Below, piece by piece: positions 28,005 to 37,019 of a stretch of DNA of 64,000 nucleotides. The DNA is taken from positions 191,722 through 255,721 of the forward strand of contig JAJEGM010000053.1 in assembly GCA_022819825.1 (NCBI GenBank), in the 5' to 3' direction. Made by a program: the position numbers and the translations under genes. The notes below the pieces were generated by a model that saw nothing but the letters and a program-made list of their open reading frames with translations, searched no databases and was not told the DNA's origin. How positions within the stretch are numbered: position 1 is the stretch's first letter; each line of letters begins with the position of its first letter. This stretch comes from Acidimicrobiia bacterium. GTDB lineage: Bacteria > Actinomycetota > Acidimicrobiia > Acidimicrobiales > Bin134.

Positions 28005-28553
28005 CTATTGGTCAGGACGGGGAGCATAAACCGGATCAGAGCGGTCTCGGCTGCCCCGCAAGAAGCGCTCATCGAAAGGACGGAACTGCTCTTCTCGCAC
28101 CCATTCCGTGGTAGCCACCCGCCGCTGGATGAGCCAAGGTCCGTCGCCTCGTCGGCACACGTCGTCGATGAAGCGGAAGCCCACCGACAGGTTCAATTCC
28201 GGCGGCCCTCCCTCAGTCCAATGCCGGGCGATGCCGTGGGCTTCGGAGCGAGCCCATTGCACAGTGCCCCCATCGGCAGAAGTTGCCAACTCCGGGTCGA
28301 CTTCCACAAACACGTTCAATACGTTGTGGACCGAGCCGGTGTAGCGACGTAACAGACGCTCGCTCCACACCAGATACTCGTCCACAGTGCCCTCAAAAGT
28401 GCCGTGGGAATCGGTGGCGTCCGGGTGGTAGCACGAGCGGACCAGCTCCATGTCGAGGCGGTCCACCCCCCGGCAGTACCGATACAGCAGTTCGATGATC
28501 TCTTGCTTGGACAAAAGTTCGGCAAGCTGGGCCTGGCTGTCCACAGCCGCCAT
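28005..28553 (-). CDS. SnoaL-like / NTF2-fold protein
   Basis: A 182-residue protein of the SnoaL-like domain group (NTF2 fold), related to small dehydratases and ring-hydroxylating dioxygenase beta subunits. The typical start AELLSKQEIIELLYRYCRGVDRLDMELVRSCYHPDA contains the Tyr/Arg pair and the HPDA acid pocket residue. VGFRFIDDVCRRGDGPWLIQRRVATTEWV closes the sheet. The ATG at 28553 fits this start; the track start at 28898 reads through the opposite gene. The reaction is unknown. Its place beside dehydrogenases and a dienelactone hydrolase suggests a catabolic role. Confidence 0.78.
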   Translation of the reverse strand: MAAVDSQAQLAELLSKQEIIELLYRYCRGVDRLDMELVRSCYHPDATDSHGTFEGTVDEYLVWSERLLRRYTGSVHNVLNVFVEVDPELATSADGGTVQWARSEAHGIARHWTEGGPPELNLSVGFRFIDDVCRRGDGPWLIQRRVATTEWVREEQFRPFDERFLRGSRDRSDPVYAPRPDQ

Positions 28554-28599
28554 TCTGCCCTGCCAGCAGGCTGTTGGTCTGGTTAGACTCAGCATTGAG

Positions 28600-28902
28600 T
28601 TGGCAGCGAACCCCGAGCCCGACGCCTCTTGGCATACCGACCCATTCGGGCGGCATGACGCCCGATGGTGGGATGGTACAAAATGGACTGAAAAGGTCCG
28701 CGACCGAGAGCAGCCCGGCATCGACCCGCCTGGCATCGCAGTGGCCCCCCAGGCAATCCCCCTTAACGAGCCAGCCCCGCCCATCCCCAGCCGGCGAATG
28801 ATCCGCCTCTTCGGCAAACGGCTGCCCGGTGCCATGCTGCTGGCGTCAGTGGCCCTTGTTGCCGTGATCGTGCTGGTAGTCGTGGTGGCGGTGCTCATCT
28901 GA
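28600..28902 (+). CDS. DUF2510 protein with a C-terminal membrane anchor
   Basis: A 100-residue protein. The first 35 residues hold the actinobacterial DUF2510 motif (WHTDPFGRHDARWWDGTKWTEKV), a small Trp-rich module found at the N-terminus of many membrane proteins. A proline-rich stretch and a basic segment (SRRMIRLFGKR) follow, then one hydrophobic helix that reaches the C-terminus (AMLLASVALVAVIVLVVVVAVLI). It is therefore tail-anchored with the DUF2510 in the cytoplasm. TTG at 28600 is the nearest start before the motif. It is divergent from the SnoaL-like gene. Confidence 0.65.
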   Translation: MAANPEPDASWHTDPFGRHDARWWDGTKWTEKVRDREQPGIDPPGIAVAPQAIPLNEPAPPIPSRRMIRLFGKRLPGAMLLASVALVAVIVLVVVVAVLI

Positions 28903-28958
28903 CGGGCCCAGAGCTCTCAACAACTCCTTGATCGACATCTCCCGGTAGTGTCCTGGCC

Positions 28959-29702
28959 GTGGCAAAACGAGAGATCATCTTGCACGAGTATGTCGACATC
29001 ATGGGCCAGGCGGCGTGGCCCTACATGGAGCACATCAAGATCCAGAACCGGGACGCCCGGGTTGGTTTCGAGCTCCTGGGCACTTGGTACACCATGGGGA
29101 TCACTGCCCGCTGGCCTCAGGTGGTGAACCTGTGGGACTCGGGGGGCTGGGACGGCTGGCTCGAGCGGGTGGATAGGCTCAATCTCAAGCGGAAGTCCAA
29201 CGACCTGCTCGACGAATGGTGGGAGGAGGCCTACAAACTCCGCACCGGAGGCTACGACCGAGTCCTGGGATCGGTACCCGAATCGCCTCCGGTGGCATCG
29301 GTGCTCGCCGGTGAGGTGCGGGGCACGCTGTACATCCACGAGTTGACCGAGGTGCGGCCGGGTTCGGCCCGGGACTACCTGGCCGCCATGGCCACCGACT
29401 ACCTACCCGCCGCGGCCGACTACGGCTACACTTGCATGGGGCTGTGGGAGGTGCTGCACCACGACTACGAGGTGTGCACGGTGTGGGCCGCTTCCCCCGA
29501 GGCCTATATTCGACTGAACAAAGCTGCCGACGCGGCTGGCGGATTCGACGAGGGGGTCGAGGGCGACGACCGGCTGGTGGCGTGGCGAGCGACAGCCCAG
29601 CAGTACACCACCCGCTTTCGGGAAGAGCTGATGACCCCAGCCCCCGGCACGCTCACCGGCCCCGAGGCATACGAAGACGACACCTATATCAATCGGCCAT
29701 AG
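28959..29702 (+). CDS. NIPSNAP-like dimeric alpha-beta barrel protein (uncertain)
   Basis: A 247-residue soluble protein that appears to be built of two ferredoxin-like halves: EIILHEYVDIMGQAAWPYMEHI in the first and TLYIHELTEVRPGSARDYLAAM in the second. This pattern resembles NIPSNAP or dimeric alpha-beta barrel proteins. Aromatic-rich stretches (WDSGGWDGWLERVDRL, WEEAYKL) are typical of such proteins in actinobacterial degradation clusters. No catalytic residues can be named. GTG start at 28959. It precedes an alcohol dehydrogenase by 36 bp and is likely co-transcribed with it. Confidence 0.5.
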   Translation: MAKREIILHEYVDIMGQAAWPYMEHIKIQNRDARVGFELLGTWYTMGITARWPQVVNLWDSGGWDGWLERVDRLNLKRKSNDLLDEWWEEAYKLRTGGYDRVLGSVPESPPVASVLAGEVRGTLYIHELTEVRPGSARDYLAAMATDYLPAAADYGYTCMGLWEVLHHDYEVCTVWAASPEAYIRLNKAADAAGGFDEGVEGDDRLVAWRATAQQYTTRFREELMTPAPGTLTGPEAYEDDTYINRP

Positions 29703-29738
29703 GCATCAAACGGTCATAGGCAGAGAGGAGCACCAGCT

Positions 29739-30863
29739 ATGCGGGGCATCTTGTTCGACGGCGAGGGCGCGGTTGTGGTCGATGGGCTAGGAGTGACCGA
29801 TCTCGAACCCGATCAGGTTCGAGTGCGGATCGGGGCAGCCGGGGTGTGTCACTCCGACGTGTCGGTGATCAACGGGACCTTTGGACAGATGTTCTCCCCG
29901 CCATTCGTGATGGGCCATGAGGGTGCCGGCCAGGTGGTGGCGGTGGGCGACGATGTCACAACCGTGGAGGCCGGTGATCACGTGGTGATCGCCACCATCG
30001 ACAACTGCGGGCGCTGCTCGGTGTGTGCCACTGGCCACCCCACCTTGTGCCAAACCTCCAAGCTGGGTGCGGCCATCGCCAGGCGCAACGAGACCGGCGA
30101 GGAGCCCGGCCCCGGCGACTTGCCTGCCTACTTCACCTACCAGGGCGAGGAGATCATGGGCTTCGCCAACACCGGCGTGTTCGCTGAGGAGGTAGTGGTA
30201 GGCCAAGGCCAAGTTGTGGCCATCGACAAGCGGGTGCCGTTCACCAGCGCCTGCCTCATCGGCTGCGGCGTGCTCACCGGCACCGGCGCCATCTTCAATC
30301 GGGCCCAGGTCTACCGGGGCGACTCCGTGGCGGTGATAGGTGTGGGGGGCATCGGCCTCAACGTAATCCAGGCCGCCCGCATCGCCGGGGCTACCAAGAT
30401 CGTCGCCGTCGACAACAACCCCGCCAAGGAGGGATTTGCCCGCCAATTCGGCGCCACTCACTTCGTGGACTCCGGCCAAGACCCGTCAATCGAGACCGTG
30501 CGGGAGATCACCGCAGGCGGGGTGGACTGCTCGGTGGAATGCGTGGGCAACACCTCGCTGATGATGGACGCGGTGGAGATGCTGCGCCCCGGCGGCAGCA
30601 TGGTGATCTTGGGAGTGGCGGGCATGGACTCCCGGATGGAGCTCGCCCCGTTCAAGCTCTACCAGAACAAGTCGATCATGGGCTGCCGCTACGGATCAGC
30701 CCGCCCCGCGTTCGACATCCCCGCCCTGGTGGACTTGTATCTCGACGGCCGCCTGCTGCTGGACGAGTTGGTGTCGGCCACCTACGACCTAGCCGAGCTC
30801 GACAAGGCCTTCGACGACCTCGAGGCCGGGAAGCTGGCCCGAGGCGTGCTCGATCTGAGTTGA
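29739..30863 (+). CDS. Zinc-dependent alcohol dehydrogenase (class III-like)
   Basis: A 374-residue medium-chain dehydrogenase. Catalytic zinc motif VCHSDVSV with GHEGAGQVV, structural zinc cysteines CGRCSVCATGHPTLC, and NAD-binding VAVIGVGGIGLNVIQAARIAGA. CLIGCGVLTGTGAIFN is typical of the class III/benzyl alcohol-like branch. The preferred start ATG 29739 follows GAGAGGAG. It is a paralogue of the gene at 25381, with modest similarity. It closes a rightward pair with the NIPSNAP-like gene and is convergent with an amidohydrolase. Confidence 0.9.
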   Translation: MRGILFDGEGAVVVDGLGVTDLEPDQVRVRIGAAGVCHSDVSVINGTFGQMFSPPFVMGHEGAGQVVAVGDDVTTVEAGDHVVIATIDNCGRCSVCATGHPTLCQTSKLGAAIARRNETGEEPGPGDLPAYFTYQGEEIMGFANTGVFAEEVVVGQGQVVAIDKRVPFTSACLIGCGVLTGTGAIFNRAQVYRGDSVAVIGVGGIGLNVIQAARIAGATKIVAVDNNPAKEGFARQFGATHFVDSGQDPSIETVREITAGGVDCSVECVGNTSLMMDAVEMLRPGGSMVILGVAGMDSRMELAPFKLYQNKSIMGCRYGSARPAFDIPALVDLYLDGRLLLDELVSATYDLAELDKAFDDLEAGKLARGVLDLS

Positions 30864-30870
30864 TCCTCAG

Positions 30871-30893
30871 GCCGCTCGGTACTCCCGAGGGGC
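30871..30893. terminator. Bidirectional terminator-like hairpin between convergent genes
   Basis: GCC-G-CTCGG, loop TACTC, CCGAG-G-GGC pairs over eight positions with one mismatch in the 39-bp space between the convergent alcohol dehydrogenase and amidohydrolase genes. CTTTGG follows. Confidence 0.4.
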
Positions 30894-30902
30894 TTTGGAT
30901 CC

Positions 30903-32069
30903 CTAGGCCGCCGGCGTCTCGGTGATGTCGGCGTCGAGGTCTAGATCGAAGTACTTGGCCGGGTTCTCCAGCAGCACCTTGCGGGAGATCGACTCGTCCA
31001 CCTTGGTGAAGTTCTCTTCGATGAACTCCTGGGAGTCGGGGAACGAACCCACCGAGTGGGGGAAATCGGTGCCCCACATGATGTTGTCCCACGGGATGAT
31101 ATCGACCATGTCGAACACCACCGGATCGCGGATCACGCTGAAGTGGAAGTGGTCGAGTATCTGCTCGCTGGGCTTGCGCTCGTAGTTCACCTTGAACCAG
31201 TCGCCGAACAGGTCGTAGTTGTCGTCCATGAAGTAAAGCGTGCCGGGCAGCCAGCTCGCGTTGGTCTCGGCGAAGTAGAACTTGATCTCCGGGAACCGCT
31301 CCAGCACGCCGGCGGCGATGAGCTGGGCCATGCAGTACACCGGGGAATGGCTGCCGGCCCGCTGCACCAGTGCGCTCGCCCAGGGACTGTCAGACGTTCC
31401 CTTGGCCGCCGATTGGGCCGGTGCCTGCCCCGCGCCGAAGCCGAAGTGGGGCGCCAGCTTGAGACCAAGCTCTAGGCTCTTCTCCCAGAACCGGTCGTCC
31501 ACCGGATCGGCGTAGGGAGAGCCGTTGGGGAAGTTGTAGAACGCCACCGATGGCAAGCCGGCCTCGGCAACGAACTCCAGCTCTTCCACCGCGTGGTCGA
31601 TGCCGGTGATGGGGGTCACCGCGTTGCCGATGAGCCGGTCGGGGGCCACCGAGCAGTAGTCGTGGGCCAAAAACGTGTTATAGGCCCGGATCATGGAGCG
31701 GTACACGTCGGGATCCTTGATGCCCTCGAGGAATCGGCTGGCGAACACCGGCGGGAACAGCACCTCGGCGTCAATGCCGTCGAGGTCTTGTTCCCGGAGG
31801 CGCTGCTCGGCGGGGCCTGCCCCCTCGGCCGGGCTGCCGTCGGCGTTGAAATAGGTGCCGCCGGAGAACTTCACCTTGTCGCGCCCGGCGATGTTCTGGC
31901 CGTTGCGAAGCAGCGGCTGGCCCTCGATCAGCCACCCCTCTCCCCCTTCGGGGAGGTGGATCAACCGGGGTGCCCGATCCTTGTATCGCTCGGGGACATA
32001 CTTCACGAATACATCGGGCGGCGTCTCCACATGCCCGTCAGCGCTGATTACCTTGTACTTTCGGCCCAT
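30903..32069 (-). CDS. Amidohydrolase-2 family protein
   Basis: A 388-residue TIM-barrel metal-dependent hydrolase or decarboxylase. The N-terminal VISADGHVETPPDVF carries the first metal motif (DxH variant). RLREQDLDGIDAEVLFPP is the family strand-2 region. Barrel His residues lie at APHFGFG, FAETNASWLPGTLYFMD sits near the sixth strand, and IMWGTDFPHSVGSFPDS holds the metal-binding Asp. Relatives include 2-amino-3-carboxymuconate-semialdehyde decarboxylase and uncharacterised actinobacterial enzymes of aromatic degradation. One of three such proteins in this window. Its ATG overlaps, on the opposite strand, the first possible ATG of the lipoprotein gene. Confidence 0.82.
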   Translation of the reverse strand: MGRKYKVISADGHVETPPDVFVKYVPERYKDRAPRLIHLPEGGEGWLIEGQPLLRNGQNIAGRDKVKFSGGTYFNADGSPAEGAGPAEQRLREQDLDGIDAEVLFPPVFASRFLEGIKDPDVYRSMIRAYNTFLAHDYCSVAPDRLIGNAVTPITGIDHAVEELEFVAEAGLPSVAFYNFPNGSPYADPVDDRFWEKSLELGLKLAPHFGFGAGQAPAQSAAKGTSDSPWASALVQRAGSHSPVYCMAQLIAAGVLERFPEIKFYFAETNASWLPGTLYFMDDNYDLFGDWFKVNYERKPSEQILDHFHFSVIRDPVVFDMVDIIPWDNIMWGTDFPHSVGSFPDSQEFIEENFTKVDESISRKVLLENPAKYFDLDLDADITETPAA

Positions 32070-32091
32070 GGTCGGAGCTTATTCCTCTCAG

Positions 32092-33384
32092 GTGGACCCA
32101 AGAAAAACTGGGCGTTTCAAGCACAAGACACTCGCCGTCTGCATCGCTCTCGGGCTGGTTCTGGCTCTGCTCGCCGCGGGGTGCTCCTCCAACGACGACG
32201 ATTTGCAGCCCGCCGCGCCCATCGCTGAACAGCCGACCGAGGCGCCAGTGCCAACGGAAGCACCAACACCAGCGGCAACGCCCGAACCTCAACCCACCGA
32301 GGCGCCGACGCCCGAACCCACGGAGGCATCAGTACCGACTCCCGAGCCGACGCCACTACCCACCCCGGCACCCACGCCCGCTCCCCCTCTGGTCTTCACC
32401 GAGTTCGGCGACCTCCCCGTAGGAGTGAGAACCCTTGAGTTAGGAGAGGAAACCGGCGAGCAGCCCCTTTCTGTTTGGTACCCCGCCGATTCGGACGCGG
32501 TGGCCGGTATGGATACTGAGATCTATGACTCCGCCCAGGCCATTCCCGCGGCCTTTCGAGCCCTGATCCCCGACAGCATGCAGAGCGCGGTTGAGACCAA
32601 CTCCTATCGCGATGCGCCGCTGGCCGCCGGGGGCCCCTATCCGGTGGTCATCTACAGCCACGGATACGGGGGTCACCGTGACGTTGCCATCTTTCTGACC
32701 AGCCATTTGGCCTCGCACGGCTTCATCGTCGCCTCCCCCGAACACATCCACAGGAATCTGCCCGCCCAGGCGTTTGGAACCGCAGAGTCCAATCCGGAGA
32801 AAGACCAAGCCGATGTGGCCAACACCCTGGCTGCCCTGGAATCGGCATTCGGAGGCGCCGTCGACACCACCCGGGTGGGCGTGATCGGCCATTCCGCCGG
32901 TGCCAGAACCGCACTGGACGCATTGGCCAACGAATCGGTTCTGGCCGCCCTACCGCTGGCCGGCGGTGGTGCGGTTCCACCCGATGGGGCAGACAAGCCG
33001 ATCCTGGTGGTGGTAGCCGAATTGGACATCACCGTGCCCACCGATAGAAGCCTAGAAAGTTACGACTCAGCCCCCGGACCCAAAACTTTCGTAAACCTGG
33101 CTCAGGCCGGCCACAACAGCTTCACCGACAGCTGTCCTGTCATCCTTGCCGGCGGTGGGCTGGGCATGCTCGAACCCCTCCTCGGGGCCGAGCAGGTAGC
33201 GCGGGCCGAAGACGGATGCACCCCGGAAAACGCCGACCCTCTGGCCATGCAAGCGGCCCTCGAGCACCTGACCACAGCATTCTTCCTGGTCAATCTGACC
33301 GACCGGCTCGACATAGGGGTCACCCCCGAGTTTGCCGACCTGATCGACGGAGTCGAACTGGCCGACTATCGCGAAGCTGGCTGA
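32092..33384 (+). CDS. Lipoprotein alpha/beta hydrolase with a Pro-Thr-rich linker
   Basis: A secreted, lipid-anchored hydrolase of about 430 residues. The signal peptide ends in the lipobox LLAAGC (about residue 29). A long low-complexity linker rich in PTEAP and PTPEP units (about residues 40-100) would span the cell wall. The C-terminal domain resembles platelet-activating-factor acetylhydrolase or dienelactone-like hydrolases: YPVVIYSHGYGGHRD supplies the oxyanion region, VGVIGHSAGARTAL the nucleophile, VVAELDITVP the acid and AGHNSF the His. GTG at 32092 gives a normal signal peptide; ATG at 32068 would add eight residues and overlap the divergent start. Confidence 0.8.
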   Translation: MDPRKTGRFKHKTLAVCIALGLVLALLAAGCSSNDDDLQPAAPIAEQPTEAPVPTEAPTPAATPEPQPTEAPTPEPTEASVPTPEPTPLPTPAPTPAPPLVFTEFGDLPVGVRTLELGEETGEQPLSVWYPADSDAVAGMDTEIYDSAQAIPAAFRALIPDSMQSAVETNSYRDAPLAAGGPYPVVIYSHGYGGHRDVAIFLTSHLASHGFIVASPEHIHRNLPAQAFGTAESNPEKDQADVANTLAALESAFGGAVDTTRVGVIGHSAGARTALDALANESVLAALPLAGGGAVPPDGADKPILVVVAELDITVPTDRSLESYDSAPGPKTFVNLAQAGHNSFTDSCPVILAGGGLGMLEPLLGAEQVARAEDGCTPENADPLAMQAALEHLTTAFFLVNLTDRLDIGVTPEFADLIDGVELADYREAG

Positions 33385-33400
33385 GAAAGGGGAGCCAGGC

Positions 33401-34372
33401 TCAGTCCAAACCGAGGTGGCCTCGGACAAAGCGGCGGTAGCCAGCCGCGCTCCAGTTGTCGTGGTCTTCGCCCCAGCCAACCGCGTCGCCAAACGTCCAT
33501 TCGCTGAGGCAGTTCCACGTCCACAGATTGGGATTCAGGTGTACGCCAATCCTGTTCACGGCCCGACTTGTCGCCTTAAGGTTGCGGCCTAGCTCGTCGG
33601 TGGCCGTGATCTGCACCACAGTGGGAGCGCCGGTGCCGGGGTCACGCTCCAGCACGTCGCGCCGACCCTGGCTGGGCACTAGCCGGGAGTACTCGCTGTC
33701 GCGCAGGTAGTAGCCGTGGATGACGGTGCAGTCGGGGTCGTCGCCCTCGCCGTAAGCCATGGTCAGGGCGTGGAAGCCATCGGTGTCCGAGGCGGTGGCA
33801 TAGCTGTAGCCGCCCCGAACCGCCCCGTGCAGCGTGGCGCCGAACTGGCTGCGCGGCCCCCACGATCGATCCCTCATCCCGTAGGCGTCCACCTCGTAGA
33901 TTTCCTCGCCCAACCGGATAGTGCCCTGGTAGCGGCCCGGCTGGTCCAAATGGCCGTCACCCAGGTAGTTGGGGGGGCACACCGCGGTGAACGTCAGGTC
34001 CACCTCGGCCTCCCCGTCGTCTTGGCATAGGAATCCGATCCGGTACTGCTCCAGAGGCTCGATCGCCTGGTAGCGAATGCCGTTGGGCAGCTCGATGTCG
34101 CTCAGCGGCTGGTCGGGCAGGGGCAGGTGCCAAAAGTTCTTGGCGTAGCGGCAGTTCCAGATCTGGTCGCCGCCGGTGTCCCAGAAGAAGGCTCCACCGG
34201 ACGTGATCCCCTGGTTGGGCCGAAAGAACGGATAGAGCTGCCCCGACAGCTTGTGCTCGGGGGCGGCGAAGGTGAACCAGCAGGTCTCGGTCCAATAGGG
34301 GTCGTCAGAGGTTGGCGGATGGAACTCGTCGTCGGGATGTGTGGCGGTGCCAGTAGAGGGGTTAGCGGACAT
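33401..34372 (-). CDS. Carotenoid-hydratase-like / DUF7064-like beta-barrel protein
   Basis: A 323-residue soluble protein built mainly of beta strands. Segments such as DPYWTETCWFTFAAPEHKLSG, WNCRYAKNFWHLP, GYGMRDRSWGPR (here AYGMRDRSWGPR) and VHGYYLRD recall lipocalin-like proteins of the hydroxyneurosporene synthase (CrtC/AttH) and DUF7064 groups. The conserved GxRDRSWGPR core is the best clue. No enzymatic activity can be assigned. The ATG at 34372 is preferred, since the track start at 34441 would overlap the divergent gene. It has no clear operon partner. Confidence 0.5.
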   Translation of the reverse strand: MSANPSTGTATHPDDEFHPPTSDDPYWTETCWFTFAAPEHKLSGQLYPFFRPNQGITSGGAFFWDTGGDQIWNCRYAKNFWHLPLPDQPLSDIELPNGIRYQAIEPLEQYRIGFLCQDDGEAEVDLTFTAVCPPNYLGDGHLDQPGRYQGTIRLGEEIYEVDAYGMRDRSWGPRSQFGATLHGAVRGGYSYATASDTDGFHALTMAYGEGDDPDCTVIHGYYLRDSEYSRLVPSQGRRDVLERDPGTGAPTVVQITATDELGRNLKATSRAVNRIGVHLNPNLWTWNCLSEWTFGDAVGWGEDHDNWSAAGYRRFVRGHLGLD

Positions 34373-34385
34373 GGGGTGCCATGCT

Positions 34386-35210
34386 ATGGGAGTGACCCTT
34401 GGTCCTGACGATCTGGTGCTCAGCTCGGGCTCGCTGGACAATCCCTCAATTGAGGTGCTGGTGGAGGCCGCAGTGATTGGAGGTTTCGCCGGGTTGACCC
34501 TGTGGCCGGCGATCTATCCCCCCGATCCGACCATCGGCGAGCGCATTCGCGATGCCGGGCTGGCGGTTGTGGACATGGACGCCGTCATCGTATGGGTGGG
34601 ACCAGACGACCCTGGCGGGCCTTACTACGAGGAAGCCCCTCGCGAATTGGTGTTCGAAGCAGCCGCCGCGCTGGGGGCCACCGGGGTGAACTCGCTGTTG
34701 GTGTGCGCGGGATCAGCGACCAGAGAGCAAGCGACCGAGGCCATGGCTGATCTAGCCGACCAGGGTACTTCCGTCGGGGTGGACGTGTTCATGGAGTTCA
34801 GCCGCAGCCGGCCCATCCCCGACCCTCGCACCAGCGCCGAGGTGGTGGCCGCCACGGGCCGGGCCAACTGCGGCCTGACGGTGGACTTCTGGCATGTGCA
34901 TTACGGCCCCGGCGACTTCTCCGACTTCGCCTCGATTCCTGGTCGGCTGGTGGGGGCCATCCAGCTCAACGATGCTCCGATGGAGTTCCCCGACGACCTG
35001 GGATGGGCCACCCGGTACCGGCGCTGTGTTCCCGGCGAGGGGGTTATGGACCTGGCCGGTGCGCTGAGGACTATCCGGGCTGCCGGATCTGTCGCGCCGG
35101 TGACTCTGGAGGTGTTCGACTCCGACCGGTTGGAGGCTATGGGGCCGGTGGGCTTTGCCCGGCTGTTGGGCGACGCCACCCGACGGGTGCTCGAGGAGGC
35201 CCGCGGCTAG
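34386..35210 (+). CDS. Sugar phosphate isomerase/epimerase-like TIM barrel protein
   Basis: A 274-residue protein of the AP-endonuclease-2 / xylose-isomerase-like TIM barrel family. EVLVEAAVIGGFAGLTLWPA, GVNSLLVCAGS, VDVFMEFSRSRPIPDPRTSAEVV and CGLTVDFWHVHYGPGDF supply the barrel strands and likely metal ligands (Glu and His). AIQLNDAP and RYRRCVPGEGVMDL are typical of the family. Members isomerise or epimerise sugars or inositol derivatives. The adjacent Gfo/Idh oxidoreductase, on the opposite strand, often partners with this family. ATG at 34386, with GTG 34392 as the alternative. Confidence 0.75.
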   Translation: MGVTLGPDDLVLSSGSLDNPSIEVLVEAAVIGGFAGLTLWPAIYPPDPTIGERIRDAGLAVVDMDAVIVWVGPDDPGGPYYEEAPRELVFEAAAALGATGVNSLLVCAGSATREQATEAMADLADQGTSVGVDVFMEFSRSRPIPDPRTSAEVVAATGRANCGLTVDFWHVHYGPGDFSDFASIPGRLVGAIQLNDAPMEFPDDLGWATRYRRCVPGEGVMDLAGALRTIRAAGSVAPVTLEVFDSDRLEAMGPVGFARLLGDATRRVLEEARG

Positions 35211-36244
35211 ACGCCCACCCGGATCGGGAGACCCGCGGCCCGGTACACCGCGTCGATGAGTTCCATCGTCTTGATCGACTCCGACGGGGGATACAGGTTG
35301 GGGCCGCCGTCTTCGACGCAAGCTCGGAAGGCTCGGAGCTGACAGGTGTAGGTGGCCACCTGCTCAGCCGGTTCGTAGTGGACGGTGTTGCCATCGTGGT
35401 CGGTGACGGTGAGACCGCTTCCCCACATGGGAGAGAGCGGGTTGTCGATAAGCAGCCTGCCTTCGAAACCAGTCACCACCACATCAGCCTGGAACTCGAA
35501 GTCAAACGCCTCGGGGTCGATAGCGTCGGGATCGCCAAGTTCGACCTTCTGGTCGGTGCCGGTGAACGCCGAGGTGATGGCCGCGGTGGCCCCGCTGTCG
35601 CGATAGCGCAATTCGGCGGTCATGCGGACGTCCACATCGGGAGCCATCTCCTCGGCCTCGGCCCGCACTACCTCCAGCTCGCCGAAGGCCCGCAGGTTGC
35701 TGAGGGCATAAGAGCCGGTGTCCATGAGGGCGCCCCCCGCCAGGTCGTAGCGGTAGCGGATGTCGTCGGGACCGTGCATCGAAGGGAACACCATGGCCGC
35801 CTCCACATGGCTCATCTCCCCCACCGCACTGTCGGCCACCAACTCGATGGCTCGTTGGGCTTGAGGGTGGAAGCGCCAATGGTAAGCCTCCATCACCACC
35901 AGCCCGGTCCGCTCCGCGGCATCGGCCACTTGGCGGGCCTCGTCGGCGTTGGCGGTGAACGGCTTTTCCAGCAATACCGGCTTTCCCGCCTCTAGTGCGG
36001 CAATGGTCCAGCGGGCGTGGTGGGAGTTGGGCAGCGGGTTGTACACCGCGTCGATCTCCTCTGAGGCCAGCAGATCGTCGTAGCTGTCGAATACCAGAGG
36101 AATCCCATGCTCATCGGCATAAGCCCGAGCCCGCTGCGGATCGCGGGCCGCCACCGCGGCCACCTCCACCCCGTCGACCTCTTTCGCCGGCTCGATGAGC
36201 CCCATCGGCCCGATCCACGCCGCCCCCAACATGCCGATTCGCAT
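35207..36244 (-). CDS. Gfo/Idh/MocA family oxidoreductase
   Basis: A 345-residue NAD(P)-dependent oxidoreductase of a sugar, inositol or related cyclic polyol. The Rossmann fold opens with RIGMLGAAWIGPMGL. AVYNPLPNSHHARW and GKPVLLEKPFTANADEA are the family motifs (the Lys of EKP is catalytic), and MEAYHWRFHPQAQRAIELV starts the C-terminal alpha/beta domain. LEKPFT and the YHWRFHP motif are closest to the dehydrogenase group that includes glucose-fructose oxidoreductase. The 3' end overlaps the convergent isomerase by 4 bp. No transporter lies beside it. Confidence 0.85.
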   Translation of the reverse strand: MRIGMLGAAWIGPMGLIEPAKEVDGVEVAAVAARDPQRARAYADEHGIPLVFDSYDDLLASEEIDAVYNPLPNSHHARWTIAALEAGKPVLLEKPFTANADEARQVADAAERTGLVVMEAYHWRFHPQAQRAIELVADSAVGEMSHVEAAMVFPSMHGPDDIRYRYDLAGGALMDTGSYALSNLRAFGELEVVRAEAEEMAPDVDVRMTAELRYRDSGATAAITSAFTGTDQKVELGDPDAIDPEAFDFEFQADVVVTGFEGRLLIDNPLSPMWGSGLTVTDHDGNTVHYEPAEQVATYTCQLRAFRACVEDGGPNLYPPSESIKTMELIDAVYRAAGLPIRVGV

Positions 36245-36257
36245 AACAGCAGGTTAG

Positions 36258-37019
36258 CTAGGCGGCAAATGCCGCCTTCAGATCAGTGGCCAACTCTGGG
36301 CGGCAGATGAGGATGCCCCATTGGGCTAGATCGCGGCGGTTGTAGCGGAGCGGGGAGCCGTCTAGGTGGGAAGCGTGCAGTCCAGCGGCCAGGGCGATGG
36401 CCACCGGGGCGCAGGTGTCCCATTCGTAGAGGCCGCCGGCGTGAACCCAGGCGTCGGCCTCGCCGGTGACTACGGCCATGGCCTTCACCCCGGCGGAACC
36501 CACGCCGTACACATCGGCGTCCAAATGGCGGGCCAGGCGATGGCCGTCCCACCGCACCCGAGAGCGCGACATCACTACTAGCGGCCGCTTTCGGCCAGAA
36601 TCAGCGGGAGGCCCGTCGGGGCTCATGGTGCTGAATGTGCGGCCCCAGGGAGGCACCGAAACCGCCCCGGCTGCTGGTTCGCCGTTCACTGCCAGCCCGA
36701 CGTGGACTGCCCAGGTGTCGCTCCACTGGTCGGCGTAGTCGGATGAGCCATCCAACGGGTCGACGATCCACACCCGCTCAGCCTCTAGGCGGGCTCCGTC
36801 GTCACGCCCTTCCTCCGACAGCACCATGTCGTCTGGCCTGAGCTGGGCCAACGCCCCGGTGAGATAGCGATGGCTGAGTTGGTCCCCCGCCATCTCCCGG
36901 TGGAGGTAGCCAGCTCGGGATTCCTCCATCTCGTCTGAAAGGGCCTGGAGCTGCTCCCCTGCCTGCTGGGCCAACCAGTGGGCGAGTTCGTGGTCACTCG
37001 GTTCTGGGGTCTCGGTCAC
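36258..37019 (-). CDS. Inositol monophosphatase-family phosphatase (CysQ-like)
   Basis: A 253-residue Mg2+-dependent, Li+-sensitive phosphatase. The metal-binding motifs are LSEEGRDD, VWIVDPLDGSSDYADQ and LYEWDTCAPVAIALAAG, in the usual order. The family includes inositol-1-phosphatase and 3'(2'),5'-bisphosphate nucleotidase (CysQ). The GSSDY version of the DPLDGT motif and the final GSPLRYNRRDL favour the CysQ-like branch, which removes the 3'-phosphate from PAP formed in sulfate assimilation. The GTG start at 37019 overlaps the upstream MaoC-like gene by 4 nt, so the two are coupled. Confidence 0.8.
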   Translation of the reverse strand: MTETPEPSDHELAHWLAQQAGEQLQALSDEMEESRAGYLHREMAGDQLSHRYLTGALAQLRPDDMVLSEEGRDDGARLEAERVWIVDPLDGSSDYADQWSDTWAVHVGLAVNGEPAAGAVSVPPWGRTFSTMSPDGPPADSGRKRPLVVMSRSRVRWDGHRLARHLDADVYGVGSAGVKAMAVVTGEADAWVHAGGLYEWDTCAPVAIALAAGLHASHLDGSPLRYNRRDLAQWGILICRPELATDLKAAFAA